Part shown: one piece after another, positions 7,297-16,286 of the stretch
Position numbering within the stretch: position 1 is the stretch's first letter
How the letters are laid out: every line of letters starts with the position of its first letter
Assembly: GCA_025934835.1 (NCBI GenBank)
Contig: JAICWL010000003.1
Location: 1 to 64,000, forward strand
Direction: 5' to 3'
DNA from: Fimbriimonadaceae bacterium
GTDB lineage: Bacteria; Armatimonadota; Fimbriimonadia; Fimbriimonadales; Fimbriimonadaceae
DNA length: 64,000 bases
Notes under the pieces: model-generated
Database searches by the model: none
Told to the model about the DNA's origin: nothing
Seen by the model: the letters and a program-made list of their open reading frames with translations, nothing else
Made by a program: the position numbers and the translations under genes

Positions 7297-9604
7297 CTTG
7301 GGTTTCCTCGGGCTTCTGCCCAAGTTTTCGGGCGATGATACGCGCCTCGATCGTCTTCATCGAATCCCGCACGATCTTCGCTAGGCTCTCGTAGTTGTTT
7401 TTTGGCTCGAGGCAGACGATCAGCCGCCTTCGGGCCCGGGTGAGGGCCACATAGAGGAGCCTTCTGGCCTCCTCGCCCTCGAGCATCCTTTTGTGCGCGG
7501 CCAGAAAGCTGTAGATCACTGCGGGGGACTTGGCATGTTTGATCGCGGCAAGGCCGGTGCGGCCGTCCACGATATGGGACTTCGGAGCTTTGAAAAGCCG
7601 CGCCGCTGTTTCCGCCACGACAACCACGGGAAACTCCAGCCCCTTGGCCTTGTGGATCGTCATGATGGACACTACGTCCTCGCCCGAGATTGGCGCGTCT
7701 CCCTCCCTGTGCCGGAGCGCCTGAACCTCGCGGATGCGTTCGGCGTATTCGAGGGGCCCCATTACCTGCTCCTCGGTGGCGAGCTTGAGCAACTTCCGCG
7801 CGTTCGATAGGAGCTGCTTCGAATTGTGCCGCTTGGCAAGCTCGGCGAGATAGTCCGATTTGGCGAACACTTCGGCCAGCACCTCCCAGGCCGGCAGTCT
7901 GTCGGCATACTTGCGAAACGGCTCGAACCAAGCCAGAAACCGTTGGAGCCGCTCCCGGTCTTCGGGGATGGGCGCGACAAACTCGGCCAACGCGTCGGAG
8001 AGGGGCCGGTGTTGAGAGAGCATCACGATCGAATCGAGCGTGAGGCCAACGACCGGGCTCCTCAGACAACATAGGAGCGCGAAATCGTCGGTCGGGTCGG
8101 CTAGCGCGCGCAGCGTATTGGCAAGGTCGTAAACTTCGAGCCGCGTGTAGTAGCTTTCGGAACCGCCGACTACCCGGCACTCTATTCCCAGCTCGGTGAG
8201 CTTCATCTCCAGCTTCTGGCCATAAGCTCCGCTGCGCACCAGAATAGCGATGTCCTTAGGATTCTCGCCGCCTGCGATCAGCGCGGCAACAGCCTTGGCG
8301 ATAGCCGCCACGTCGTGCCGCTCGTGCTGCCAAAGCTCCACGCCGTCGATTTGCACGATCGAAGTGTCCTCGAAGTCGATAACCTGATCGCGCTTGCCCA
8401 TCGGCTGATATTCTCCGGGCCACACATTCTCGAAAATGGCATCCACAAATTCCAGGACACCTGGGGCGGAGCGGTGATTCTTCGCGATCAGCTTGGTCGG
8501 CCCTTCGTCCATCCTGCCGCGGAACAGAGACACGTCCGCCATGCGGAACGAATAAATGGATTGCTGGTGGTCGCCGATCAGAATCTCCTCTTGCAGATCG
8601 AGCTGCCGCAGCAGCCGAAACTGGATCGGATTCAGGTCCTGCGCCTCGTCGACCATCAGCACTTTGTATCGATCTCGAGTTTGCTTCCGGGTTTCTAGCG
8701 AGGAGCCGAGCAAGCGGACCCCGCGGCGCTCCAGCTCGGTAAAGTCGAGTGCCTGGGCCCGCTCCACCGCCCGGTCGAATATGTGCCAAGCGGCGCAGGC
8801 GATCTTCACGAGGCCGCACGTTTGCTGCAGGCATGCGGGCTCCTCTTCCTGGGAGGCATCGTAAAGCCATTTTGGGACTTTGATGTCGAGAGCCGCAAAC
8901 GCGTCTGCCAGGCACTCTTTCAAGTTCGAGTCGCGTAGCGGCCGAAGTTGGGAGCGGATGTCTTCCGGCAGCTTCGACGCGATGACTTGATACGAGCGAA
9001 GGGCGAGAGCGGCGGGGTTCGCGTACCAAGACTCGATCTCTTCCCTGTCATATGCAGATGCCCGCAACTCTTCCAGCACGGCCGCTACGGAAGTCTCCAT
9101 TGCGGAATACGGTGAGGCCGAGCGGTGTCCCGCGCTTCCGTAGCCGATTGCGGAAAGAATAGCTTCCACATCTCGATCCCCTTCGTAGTCCAACGCCAAC
9201 GCCTCACGGACGCAACTCGAAACCAGCTGGGAATCCTGTGCGCCGGCCAGGATTTCGAATTCCGGATCGAGCCCGGCTGCAAGCGCGTTTTCCCTCAGCA
9301 GTCTCTCGCAAAACGAGTGCAGGGTCTGGATCGGGCCGGTTTCGGCTACTTGCGCTTCGCGGATGAGCCCCTTGGCGCGCAGAGCCCGGACGATGCGGCG
9401 TTTCATTTCGGCTGCCGCCTTGTTCGTAAATGTCACCGTGAGGATCGCGTCCGGCGGTATGCCCTGGTCGACGTATCGCAGATATCGTTCGCTCAGGACG
9501 AACGTCTTTCCTGCCCCAGCCGATGCCCGAACCACGAACCTGGAGTCCGACGACTCGATGATCTCGGTCTGTTCCGGTGTGGGCGAAATCTGACCGTCAT
9601 TCAT
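7289..9604 (-). CDS. UvrD-family helicase, AddA-like, without a C-terminal nuclease domain
   Basis: RASAGAGKTFVLSERYLRY, VTFTNKAAAEMKRRI, VDEAQDLNPIQF, IMTIHKAKGLEFPVV; ends shortly after the helicase core. ATG at 9604 overlaps the end of the upstream AddB-like gene. Confidence 0.88.
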   Translation of the reverse strand: MNDGQISPTPEQTEIIESSDSRFVVRASAGAGKTFVLSERYLRYVDQGIPPDAILTVTFTNKAAAEMKRRIVRALRAKGLIREAQVAETGPIQTLHSFCERLLRENALAAGLDPEFEILAGAQDSQLVSSCVREALALDYEGDRDVEAILSAIGYGSAGHRSASPYSAMETSVAAVLEELRASAYDREEIESWYANPAALALRSYQVIASKLPEDIRSQLRPLRDSNLKECLADAFAALDIKVPKWLYDASQEEEPACLQQTCGLVKIACAAWHIFDRAVERAQALDFTELERRGVRLLGSSLETRKQTRDRYKVLMVDEAQDLNPIQFRLLRQLDLQEEILIGDHQQSIYSFRMADVSLFRGRMDEGPTKLIAKNHRSAPGVLEFVDAIFENVWPGEYQPMGKRDQVIDFEDTSIVQIDGVELWQHERHDVAAIAKAVAALIAGGENPKDIAILVRSGAYGQKLEMKLTELGIECRVVGGSESYYTRLEVYDLANTLRALADPTDDFALLCCLRSPVVGLTLDSIVMLSQHRPLSDALAEFVAPIPEDRERLQRFLAWFEPFRKYADRLPAWEVLAEVFAKSDYLAELAKRHNSKQLLSNARKLLKLATEEQVMGPLEYAERIREVQALRHREGDAPISGEDVVSIMTIHKAKGLEFPVVVVAETAARLFKAPKSHIVDGRTGLAAIKHAKSPAVIYSFLAAHKRMLEGEEARRLLYVALTRARRRLIVCLEPKNNYESLAKIVRDSMKTIEARIIARKLGQKPEETQVS

Positions 9605-12476
9605 CGTCGGCGGTTCGAGTGCCGCGAGCGCCCGCCTCCTCTTCGCCGAAATCCTGGCTTCTTCTGCAAAGCTCGCCATATTCGCAGCTCGCGCAGTAGT
9701 CGCCCGATCTCGCGTCGACAATCCCCTGCCGCAAAGTCGACATCACATCGGCGAGACGGTGCTCGGTGCTCAAGAACAGATCGTTTTGGTACGTGAGCGG
9801 GTCGCTCACGTTCGACATGTCGACGATCTTGAGACCCTTCGATTCGGGCGAGCTGATCTTCGCCCCGGATGGTCGGCGCACCAGCAGGAGGTAGCGCAGC
9901 CCCGATGTCGAATCGATTTCCAGCGCCGGAGCACGCCCCTTTTCGTATAGCGCGATCATGTGGAGCCCGAAGAGGAACTCGTCATGTTCACTCATGTCCT
10001 TCAGGATGCCCCGCGACCAAAACATGTACGCCACGTTCAGGTCGCCGAGCCTCGATATGCCGTCGACCTTTCCTTTGAGCCGTGCCCCATGCTTCAGCTT
10101 GCCTCGCAAGCGCTGGCTGCCGAACTCCACGCTCGGCTCGACGCTCCCCTCCTGTTTCGTCCAGTGCTCGCGAGAGGCGAACTCCCTGGCAACCCAGTCC
10201 CGTATCAGGCGCTTGCCGCCCGCGAGCTGGAGCTGCGCCTCCCAGTCCGGGATGTCGCCATACTCTCGATCGAGGTGGGCCTCCAAAGCGAATTGGAGCT
10301 TTTGGGTCGCCACCTCCCTGGTTTCCGCGGTGATCAGGCCCGATTCGATGGGCAGCTTCAGCAGCCGGTTCCAAGAACCCGACCGGCGTTTGCCCTCGAT
10401 ACCGAGCGAATACCGCGCCGCCTGCTTGAACGGGCACTGATTCGCATCGCGAAGCTGGCTGGGAGTCACGCCGTCGTCACCTGCGGAAGCGACCAGCATG
10501 ATCGCACCCGGTGAGCAGAGCTCGACCGGCGCCGAGGTCTCGCGCTCGCCATCGAGCGCTTTGCGGATAGCAGCGTCGGATTCGCTCGCACACTCGTCAG
10601 CCGGTGGTACCAAGGCCGAGCGGGGATACTCCACCGTGCGCTGGTTCTTCGCGGCATTCAGCCCGAGGACAGCCTCCAAGTAGAAGGACGGAATGTTGCT
10701 CTGCTCGTCCTCGATCAGCGAATAGGAAAATATGAGCCTCTTGCCGGCGGCCGCGCAAATCCTGTAGAACTCGTCCCGCTCGGCGTTGGCCGCATCCTTA
10801 GAGTCGCATAGGGGCGGCAGCCCCGGCATGAGCGCCGATAACTCGGCCCGCTCCGCGTCTGGCAGGATCGGATCCTCGCTTCGCCGCCGGGGGAATACCC
10901 CCTCGAGCGCTTCGAGTACGAACACGTTTTCGCAGCCGGCGAGCGAGCATGCTTCGCTGGAGACCGATATATTGGCGTCGTCGGTCGGCGGAATGCTCAC
11001 GTCGGATATTTCCCACACTTTCCGGGCGTGCCGTACGAACGATCTCAGGTTCATCGTTCCGCCTTCGCCGATGCGATCGATTTGCGCAAAGCCGACCAGG
11101 CTGAGCTGGAGCTGGTTTTGCGCGGTGGCGTCGCGCTTCGTGGCGTAGCCGGTCTCGAAGGCATCATGCCAAGGGAGCTTGTCGATCAACTCGCGCAGGC
11201 GCTGTTGCCACTCCACGAGGGTCGCTTCGGAGGCGGCGCAAGCTGTTCGCCAATCCAGCAAGTCCAGCAGCCACGGGTACTCCTCGCGGTTCAGCTCGAC
11301 CCACGTGCGAAAGCTTTCCCATTGCCGCTCCTTCATGCGGTGGCAATCGCGCAGTATCGTCGTGATCGCCCTTCGCTGATCGCCCGAAAGGCTCAAATAG
11401 CTGCTCGAAAGGATGCCGCCCAGGCTCCGCACGTCGCTGTCGGCGCACGCCTGAAGCACGCGAAGCGTTAAACGCGCGAACGAGTTTGTGAGCAGCGGCG
11501 CGCGCCTGCGCATGCGAACGGGAATCCCGAGCCTTCTGCTCGCCGAGTCGATCAACGGAGCGTACGTCTCGAGGTGCCGGACGAACATGCCGCACGGCCC
11601 TGATTGCCGCGCGCATTCGCGCAAAATCCATTCGACCTCGGCAAGCGGGTCGTACGCCACGCGCACGCCGATTTCATCGAGTAGCGGCGCCGAGTCGTCG
11701 GGGGTTCCGAACAACCCATGCATCAACCGATTCGCGCCCCCGATCTCCTCCACAGTTGAGCCCAGCATTTCCGCCGTCCGCGCTGCTCCGAGGAAGATCT
11801 GGCCCTTGGCCGCGTGCCTGTCCAGGACTACGGTTACCTCCACGCCCTGATCGGCGAGCCACCGAAGCCAGCGAGCAGCCATAGGGTGCACTTCGGAACC
11901 CATGAAGACCAACACTCGCTCGATGGCTCCGTCCAGCTCGGCCGTCGAGCCCAGGCAAGCCCGAATCTGGCTGCTCGAGGTCTGGTAGCCGAGCTCCGCG
12001 AAGGTGCGGCGCATCGACTCCGCGATGGCGGCCAGGCTGCGCAGACGCGACGCCAGCGCCGGAGAAGCGACCTCGGCTGCCGCCAACATCTCTTCTTCCT
12101 CGATTCCCCAATGCGAAAGCTCTCTAAGCGTGCGGTCGACCGCCCGATGAACTCCCGGCAGGTCCCGGCAGCCCGCGAGGCTCGTTCCGTCATCAAGCAC
12201 AGCGCACGCGCGTGCGATGACCGCCTCGCGGATGCGCGATTGGACCAGCGGCATCACCTCCTCGCCGCACATTGTGAGCAGGCGACTGACTAGAGTGCCG
12301 AACTCCATTATTTCGGTGCTGTACTCGCTCTCTCGCGCCTCGCGGCAGCGGGTCAGCGTGGGTCGGTCGAAGGAGGTGATGACGCCGTTGGGATGCCTCT
12401 CGAACTCGCGAACGATCGCGCTGAGAGCGACCGAGCCCGGGACTGCACCGATAACCCGCATGCGCCCTGTTGCCAT
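9597..12476 (-). CDS. AddB-like protein with PD-(D/E)XK-type C-terminal region and Fe-S Cys cluster
   Basis: C-terminal QCPFKQAARYSLG plus CASCEYGELC (CX2CX5C) as in AddB; adjacent to AddA-like helicase. ATG chosen at 12476; ORF-track start 12932 overlaps the divergent gene. Confidence 0.8.
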   Translation of the reverse strand: MATGRMRVIGAVPGSVALSAIVREFERHPNGVITSFDRPTLTRCREARESEYSTEIMEFGTLVSRLLTMCGEEVMPLVQSRIREAVIARACAVLDDGTSLAGCRDLPGVHRAVDRTLRELSHWGIEEEEMLAAAEVASPALASRLRSLAAIAESMRRTFAELGYQTSSSQIRACLGSTAELDGAIERVLVFMGSEVHPMAARWLRWLADQGVEVTVVLDRHAAKGQIFLGAARTAEMLGSTVEEIGGANRLMHGLFGTPDDSAPLLDEIGVRVAYDPLAEVEWILRECARQSGPCGMFVRHLETYAPLIDSASRRLGIPVRMRRRAPLLTNSFARLTLRVLQACADSDVRSLGGILSSSYLSLSGDQRRAITTILRDCHRMKERQWESFRTWVELNREEYPWLLDLLDWRTACAASEATLVEWQQRLRELIDKLPWHDAFETGYATKRDATAQNQLQLSLVGFAQIDRIGEGGTMNLRSFVRHARKVWEISDVSIPPTDDANISVSSEACSLAGCENVFVLEALEGVFPRRRSEDPILPDAERAELSALMPGLPPLCDSKDAANAERDEFYRICAAAGKRLIFSYSLIEDEQSNIPSFYLEAVLGLNAAKNQRTVEYPRSALVPPADECASESDAAIRKALDGERETSAPVELCSPGAIMLVASAGDDGVTPSQLRDANQCPFKQAARYSLGIEGKRRSGSWNRLLKLPIESGLITAETREVATQKLQFALEAHLDREYGDIPDWEAQLQLAGGKRLIRDWVAREFASREHWTKQEGSVEPSVEFGSQRLRGKLKHGARLKGKVDGISRLGDLNVAYMFWSRGILKDMSEHDEFLFGLHMIALYEKGRAPALEIDSTSGLRYLLLVRRPSGAKISSPESKGLKIVDMSNVSDPLTYQNDLFLSTEHRLADVMSTLRQGIVDARSGDYCASCEYGELCRRSQDFGEEEAGARGTRTADDE

Positions 12477-12484
12477 CCGACTCC

Positions 12485-12490
12485 AGTGTA
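12485..12490 (-). promoter_or_regulatory. -10-like TACACT, 8 nt before addB-like ATG
   Basis: Reverse strand TACACT-ggagtcgg-ATG. Confidence 0.5.
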
Positions 12491-12494
12491 TCAT
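12489..12494 (+). promoter_or_regulatory. -10-like TATCAT, 6 nt before GTG of 12501 gene
   Basis: TATCAT-cggttc-GTG. Confidence 0.55.
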
Positions 12495-12500
12495 CGGTTC

Positions 12501-13097
12501 GTGGAAGCCACCGTATGGAGTGCGCGGCGCAGGTGGATGGGAAACGCGGTTCCAGCGGTTTTTTGGCTTCCGTTCGTAGTTTCCGGTTTGGCGTTCATGG
12601 CTGTGCGCGCCGTGATCGTGGGGCCGGGATTGTGGCTTCTTCTGGTCGGCACCGTGGTCGGCTGGGTGGCGCTGAACCAATTCGGGTTCTTCGAAAACGG
12701 CCGCATGCGAGCCTCGCTCGAGCGCATCCTCAGGGCAAAGGAGGGGGATCTGCCCGACGATCGCATGTTCGTGGGATATGCTTCGCCCAAGTACGCCGGG
12801 CTTATCGACGCGCACGAGGATGTTGGCTTTCTCTGCTTCCTTCCCGACCGGTTGCGCTTCGTCTCCGAGGTTCGGACGGTCGATTTCCCGTTCGCTCAGA
12901 TCCGGAGAGTGCGATTCCGCCCGAATGCCCACAGCTTGCTGGGTCTCGGGAGGTGGGTGAGCATCGAGGGCAGAGCCGGCAAGGAGACTTTGGAAATGAA
13001 AGTCGAGCCTCGTGAGCGCCGCACGATGCTAGCGAACTTTCGGCTTTCCAGACCGCTTCGCGACCGCATCCGCGCGATTGTCCGCGGTTCCGTCTGA
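12501..13097 (+). CDS. Hypothetical two-TM membrane protein
   Basis: GTG start (VEATVWSARRRWMGNAVPAVFWLPF), two hydrophobic segments, C-terminal soluble domain. Confidence 0.75.
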   Translation: MEATVWSARRRWMGNAVPAVFWLPFVVSGLAFMAVRAVIVGPGLWLLLVGTVVGWVALNQFGFFENGRMRASLERILRAKEGDLPDDRMFVGYASPKYAGLIDAHEDVGFLCFLPDRLRFVSEVRTVDFPFAQIRRVRFRPNAHSLLGLGRWVSIEGRAGKETLEMKVEPRERRTMLANFRLSRPLRDRIRAIVRGSV

Positions 13098-14639
13098 TCG
13101 ATCGGCAGCGGGAACCGTGAAGAAAAACGTAGCTCCCATACCTGGCGCAGCATGCGCCCACACCATGCCGCCGTGGCGCTCGACGATGCGCTTGACATTG
13201 GCCAGGCCGACCCCATTGCCGGGTATTTCGTCGCCCACAAGCCGCTCGAATGGCCGGAACAGCTTGGAAGCGTAGTCGGGGTCGAACCCGATTCCTTGGT
13301 CTGCCACGAAAAAGCTGCCGTTGCCATCCTGTCCGAATCGAACCTGCCCGCCGGATGTCGAGAATTTGCAGGCGTTTTCCAGCAAGTTCTGCAGCGCCAA
13401 CCTCATGAGGCGCCCATCCCCTTCGGCTGAGAGCCCCGGTTCGATGGCGAACTCGATGTTGTTGGCCCTCCCGTCTCGGCGCAGGTCCGCCGCAATTTCC
13501 AAAGCGAGATCGCTCATGTCGATCGGAGTCCGCATCATTTCGGACCGCGAGATGCGCGATAGCCGCAGCAGGTCGTCGATCAGCTTGCCCAGGCGCGAGG
13601 AAGCCAGCGCCTGCCTGGCGAGAAGTGCGCTCGCTTCCGGCGGAAGTAATTCGCCGAAGTCTTGCCGCAACATTGCGCTCGTGGAATTGATCGCGCGCAG
13701 AGGCGCCCTAAGGTCGTGCGACACCGAATACGTAAAGCCTTCTAGCTCGAGGTTCGCTGCCCGCAGATCGGCGGTGTGTTGGCGGACTTTCCGATCGAGC
13801 TCGTCTTCACGAGTCTTTCTCTCGGTCGCATCCACGGTGATGCCCACAAACCGCACGAGCTTGCCCCTGGTGTCGCGGATGGGCGTGCCCTGCGAATGGA
13901 ACCACCGCGGACCTTTCGACGGCAACACCAGTTCACCCTCGACGTTGAACGGCGCACCAAGCTTCTTCGAGCGATCGATCGCCTTTATCAACGCGTCGGC
14001 ATCCTCTGGGGCCATCATCGCCAGAGCCGCGGCCAGGGGGTCCTTTGCTCCCCTTGGCAGCTCATGCAGATCGTACATCTCGTCGGTCCAGACGGCGGTA
14101 TCCGTCTCGGCATCCCATTCCCAAGCTGCCGCGCCGGCGACAGCCATCGAAAGTCTGAGCAGCTCACGCTCGGACCGAAGCATGTCGAGCGCGACCTTCT
14201 GATCGTTGATATCCGTGCTCGTGCCGAGCCAACGAACGATTCGGCCATGGGCATCGAACCTGGGCGAGCATCGGCTTAGGTACCAGCGGTACTGGCCGTC
14301 GTTTCTGCGCAGCCGAAGCTCGCATTCCCAGACGCGGCCCTCGCTCATGCAATCGGAGAATCGGGAAAAGGCGACCTCGCGGTCGTCCGGGTGGACGATG
14401 GTGGCCCAGCCTCGTTCCTCTACCGCGGACTTGTCGCCCCCGATGAACTCCACGTAAGTCTCGTTGATGAAATCGACATGGCCGTCCGCTAGGGAGGACC
14501 AAACGATGATGGGAAGCGCATCCAGCATATCGCGGAAATGCTGCTCCAGTGGCGAATCGTGATGCCCTGATTCCCGGCCGCTCGTGCGGCTCACGTGGTC
14601 CGCGGCGTCATCGCCGGGCCCGCCGCTCACAATGTCCAA
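13029..14639 (-). CDS. PAS-domain sensor histidine kinase (orphan)
   Basis: PAS repeats (DGHVDFINETYVEFIG; DGQYRWYLSRCSPRFDAHGRIVRWLGTSTDIND), H-box FTYSVSHDLRAPLRAINS, G-boxes; no response regulator nearby. Start TTG 14639 or GTG 14630. Confidence 0.9.
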   Translation of the reverse strand: MDIVSGGPGDDAADHVSRTSGRESGHHDSPLEQHFRDMLDALPIIVWSSLADGHVDFINETYVEFIGGDKSAVEERGWATIVHPDDREVAFSRFSDCMSEGRVWECELRLRRNDGQYRWYLSRCSPRFDAHGRIVRWLGTSTDINDQKVALDMLRSERELLRLSMAVAGAAAWEWDAETDTAVWTDEMYDLHELPRGAKDPLAAALAMMAPEDADALIKAIDRSKKLGAPFNVEGELVLPSKGPRWFHSQGTPIRDTRGKLVRFVGITVDATERKTREDELDRKVRQHTADLRAANLELEGFTYSVSHDLRAPLRAINSTSAMLRQDFGELLPPEASALLARQALASSRLGKLIDDLLRLSRISRSEMMRTPIDMSDLALEIAADLRRDGRANNIEFAIEPGLSAEGDGRLMRLALQNLLENACKFSTSGGQVRFGQDGNGSFFVADQGIGFDPDYASKLFRPFERLVGDEIPGNGVGLANVKRIVERHGGMVWAHAAPGMGATFFFTVPAADRSDGTADNRADAVAKRSGKPKVR

Positions 14640-14764
14640 GATGCTCCACCCTGTTTATTATGGGCACGATATAGGTCGACGCGTGAAAAGTACGCTGAGC
14701 GCTTGGGTTCGCAATGCCAAGATCGGCGCCCAACGCGCCCGCCGAGCCTGGTAACCCTTGGGCC

Positions 14765-15280
14765 TCACTGGGGAGGTGTGGGCCGGTATTTTCGAATCCC
14801 TCGACACTGCGGGAACATCGTGCAACCCCAGAATTGCTCTCCAATGTAGTTTCCTCGCTTTGCAGTACGCAGGACCATAGCGCTGCCGCACTTCGGGCAT
14901 CCAATTTCGCGATCCTCGGCGAAAGCTGGAGAACCGTTCACCAAGCGGACCCTTCGCAGCAAGGAATCACCGTCGATCAGTGCGATTCCATTGGCGCGGG
15001 CGAGTTGTCGCGCTTCTGACGTGAAATTGCCGCAAGTGACGATGAACCCCCGTGGCCCGCCGCTGCCATGAGCAACTAGGGCTCCCAAGAACTCGCGAAC
15101 CCTCGGTGCGCCGACACTCCAGGACCGATACTGCTTGCACTGAACGCAGTACTTCTCGCCTTGGGCAGTTAGGAGCACGAGATCGACGCCGCCATCCCCT
15201 TGCCCGGGGCCCTCATGCACGAGCCAACCCTCCCTCCGGAAAAGATCCGCCACTAGGAATTCGAACTGCCTCCAGTTCAT
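14765..15280 (-). CDS. Mrr-type restriction endonuclease domain with topoisomerase-type C4 zinc finger (C-terminal ORF of a split gene)
   Basis: NWRQFEFLVADLFRREGWLVHEGPGQGDGGVDLVLLTAQGEKYCVQCKQYRSWSVG (D-QXK) and CPKCGSAMVLRTAKRGNYIGEQFWGCTMFPQCRG. Confidence 0.85.
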   Translation of the reverse strand: MNWRQFEFLVADLFRREGWLVHEGPGQGDGGVDLVLLTAQGEKYCVQCKQYRSWSVGAPRVREFLGALVAHGSGGPRGFIVTCGNFTSEARQLARANGIALIDGDSLLRRVRLVNGSPAFAEDREIGCPKCGSAMVLRTAKRGNYIGEQFWGCTMFPQCRGIRKYRPTPPQ

Positions 15281-15385
15281 GGCCTTGAGGTCAGCGAGTG
15301 TGCGCTGTCTATCGAGGAGCCGTCCACGTTGGCTGCTCGAGAACAGGCCTATGATCGCTCCCAGGGACAGGCAAAAAGCCGAGCC

Positions 15386-15552
15386 TAGCAGGAAAAAATC
15401 ACGATTAGCCTCGTTGAGGCCGGCAATCCCAATCCGAGCACGAGCACAAAGGGCGCAAGAATGACGAGGCCAATCGCGATGGCTCCGGCAGATTCGGGGT
15501 GAGCCCTGCCGATATCCACCAAGTCCTCAACCAGGCTCTGCTTTCGGGGCAT
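15386..15552 (-). CDS. N-terminal TM ORF of the Mrr-type gene, frameshifted relative to 14765..15280
   Basis: ATG 15552 with SD: MPRKQSLVEDLVDIGRAHPESAGAIAIGLVILAPFVLVLGLGLPASTRLIVIFSC*; adding one T to the T6 run gives ...VIFFLLGSAFCLSLGAIIGLFSSSQRGRLLDRQRTLADLKAMNWRQFEFL, joining the Mrr ORF. Confidence 0.65.
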
Positions 15553-15557
15553 GACTC

Positions 15558-16040
15558 CTACTCCATATGCTCGCAGCCGAAGCTTTCGTTGAGCGGTTCA
15601 AGCTCCGCACTGCCGTCCGATCTACCGGATGCGCGCTCGGTTTTCAAATTGTCGGCCTGACTAAGAACATTTTCACGAAAGCCACTAAAGTCCGCTTCGT
15701 CGGAGCTTGCAAAAGCGCGGTCGAACTCGGCCCCGCCGAGGAAAGTTGAGACGACGGCTTGCTGCGGCTTTTGACAAATGACGATCATTTCTGGATGGTT
15801 GTTATCGATCTCGGCTTCTTCATTCTCAGAGGGATCGATTTCGGGGCGGGCCAGAGCCAGTCGGACACATGCGGCTGTTGAGACGCTGCGACGCAATAAC
15901 AGACCTAGGTGTCTCGGGAGCGGGTGCCCTGTCGGACGGGCCAACCGATGCGCTCCAGCGACTGGGCGTTCAGCTAATCGGGATCGAAACGAAGCGATAA
16001 GCTCCCCCAAATCGTTGGTAATAGGGATCGGTCTGGGCAT
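15558..16040 (-). CDS. Hypothetical protein
   Basis: 160-aa ORF with AAGGA-like SD, 5 nt upstream of the TM ORF; composition less typical than neighbours. Confidence 0.4.
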   Translation of the reverse strand: MPRPIPITNDLGELIASFRSRLAERPVAGAHRLARPTGHPLPRHLGLLLRRSVSTAACVRLALARPEIDPSENEEAEIDNNHPEMIVICQKPQQAVVSTFLGGAEFDRAFASSDEADFSGFRENVLSQADNLKTERASGRSDGSAELEPLNESFGCEHME

Positions 16041-16164
16041 CGATGATCCTTAGGCGGTAGTCAAAGCGCTCGTCCTGCGAGAAGCTACGCGGGCGATCGG
16101 TGCCTTCGTTTTTCGGTCGTCATCAGCTTGCATGCTTGCTTGATGCCGAGTTGCGACAAAACTG

Positions 16165-16240
<76 letters not shown>

Positions 16241-16286
16241 GTAACCTTAATTTACCTCAACGTTTCGCCGTGTAAACTCGCCGAGC

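Noticed and set aside
12477-12932. N-terminal extension of addB-like ORF in the track (start 12932)
   Set aside because: Overlaps the divergent 12501 gene and its promoter; ATG 12476 has a -10-like box and a sensible N-terminus.
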